Shown: positions 6,040 to 6,441 of the stretch, piece by piece
Numbering within the stretch: position 1 is the stretch's first letter
How the letters are laid out: each line of letters begins with the position of its first letter
Source of the DNA: an uncultured bacterium
GTDB lineage: Bacteria; Bacteroidota; Bacteroidia; Bacteroidales; Paludibacteraceae
DNA: 6,441 nucleotides
NCBI GenBank assembly: GCA_947074225.1
Contig: CAMTOX010000117.1
Coordinates: 1 to 6,441, forward strand
Reading direction: 5' to 3'
Notes under the pieces: generated by a model
What the model was told of the DNA's origin: nothing
Databases searched by the model: none
The model's input: the letters and a program-made list of their open reading frames with translations, nothing else
Made by a program: the position numbers and the translations under genes

Positions 6040-6441
6040 AATAATCTCTTCTTTAGTATGAGTATTAAACAGTATTACCAGATAGTAGTAAATATAGCCT
6101 CTTTGTGAAAACATCGGCAGTCCGACTTCATTATTCTCTCAACATATATACAAAACAACTATAAGTGTTAATGCAATATCACTATTTAGAGAGAGTAACG
6201 CACCTGGTTTAGCAAATAAAATTCAACCTGGCAATGAACCAATATCCTTAAAAACTGTTTTAAAATTAATGCTCAATTCACATCAAAACGTATGCCACCA
6301 AATGCGTTAATAACATACGTAGCAAATAGAGATAAAAGGAGTTGTATCTGTATAATGAAGCTTTGAAAAGAGTATTGAATAAAGAATAGCTGAATTCAAC
6401 TTGCAAATGCAACTTTCTCCAGCTTGGTTAATAAATTAAAT
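6040..6441. other. Gene-free AT-rich stretch upstream of the DsrE-like gene, to contig end
   Basis: No reading frame on either strand gives a recognisable protein; stops break all frames into pieces of about 50 codons or fewer. The leader and promoter of the minus-strand DsrE-like gene should lie in the left part (about 6040-6120). The rest is visibly richer in A and T than the genes and holds short repeats: TAGCAAATA at 6210-6218 and 6320-6328, an inverted repeat ACGTATG/CATACGT at 6288-6294 and 6314-6320, and ACCTGG at 6203-6208 and 6226-6231. It contains no tRNA, strong terminator or perfect promoter that I can see. The contig ends without adapter on this side. Confidence 0.6.
6288..6320. 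repeat. Inverted repeat ACGTATG-N19-CATACGT
   Basis: Exact 7-bp arms at 6288-6294 and 6314-6320 are separated by 19 bases in the non-coding right end. The arms are about 26 bp apart centre to centre, within the range of a protein-binding pair of half-sites. No gene start is visible next to it, so function is unknown and chance is possible. Confidence 0.35.

Noticed and set aside
6089..6119. TATATTTA on the minus strand as a promoter for the DsrE-like gene
   Set aside because: It is one base off the -7 consensus, and no TTTG is found about 19-21 bp upstream (the position holds TGCC). It is recorded only as a weak possibility.
6240..6441. Short open stretches on both strands of the right end as gene remnants
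   Set aside because: Frames of about 40-50 codons were translated by eye on both strands. None resembles a known family, and stops are frequent, as expected for AT-rich non-coding DNA.

Overview
The window looks like the end of a metagenomic or draft-assembly contig from a low-GC member of the Bacteroidetes, probably Bacteroidales. The main evidence is a textbook Bacteroidetes promoter (TTTG, 19-bp spacer, TATCTTTG) before the ABC-F gene. In addition, start codons sit behind A-rich leaders with no clear Shine-Dalgarno sequence, and the RecN, ABC-F and RsmF proteins read as typical of that phylum. I cannot name a genus from the sequence alone.

Bases 1-53 are not genomic. They are an Illumina TruSeq P7 index adapter (tail, 8-base index, read-2 primer site with two mismatches) fused to the contig end. 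Genomic sequence starts at about base 54, inside recN, so that gene lacks its 5' end, including the Walker A motif. The peptide that appears to open the reading frame (starting MTGVQKCALPI) is translated adapter.

From left to right, the plus strand carries a 5'-truncated recN (DNA repair), a 59-codon winged-helix-like regulator gene that is easily missed, and a strong intrinsic terminator. These are followed by a clear promoter driving an ABC-F ribosome-associated ATPase (YheS-like) and an RsmF/NSUN-type rRNA m5C methyltransferase, probably one two-gene transcript with a translation or ribosome theme. A perfect 22-bp hairpin lies just after the methyltransferase stop codon. On the minus strand, convergent with these genes, is a small DsrE-family protein with a CxxC pair. 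The last ~400 bases, upstream of the DsrE-like start, are AT-rich and hold no gene I can support.

The genes are ordinary housekeeping types, and I see no defence system, mobile element, CRISPR array, tRNA or rRNA. The points worth a second look are the adapter join, the tiny winged-helix gene with an inverted repeat in its leader, the long perfect hairpin lacking a U-tract, and short repeats in the right-hand non-coding end.
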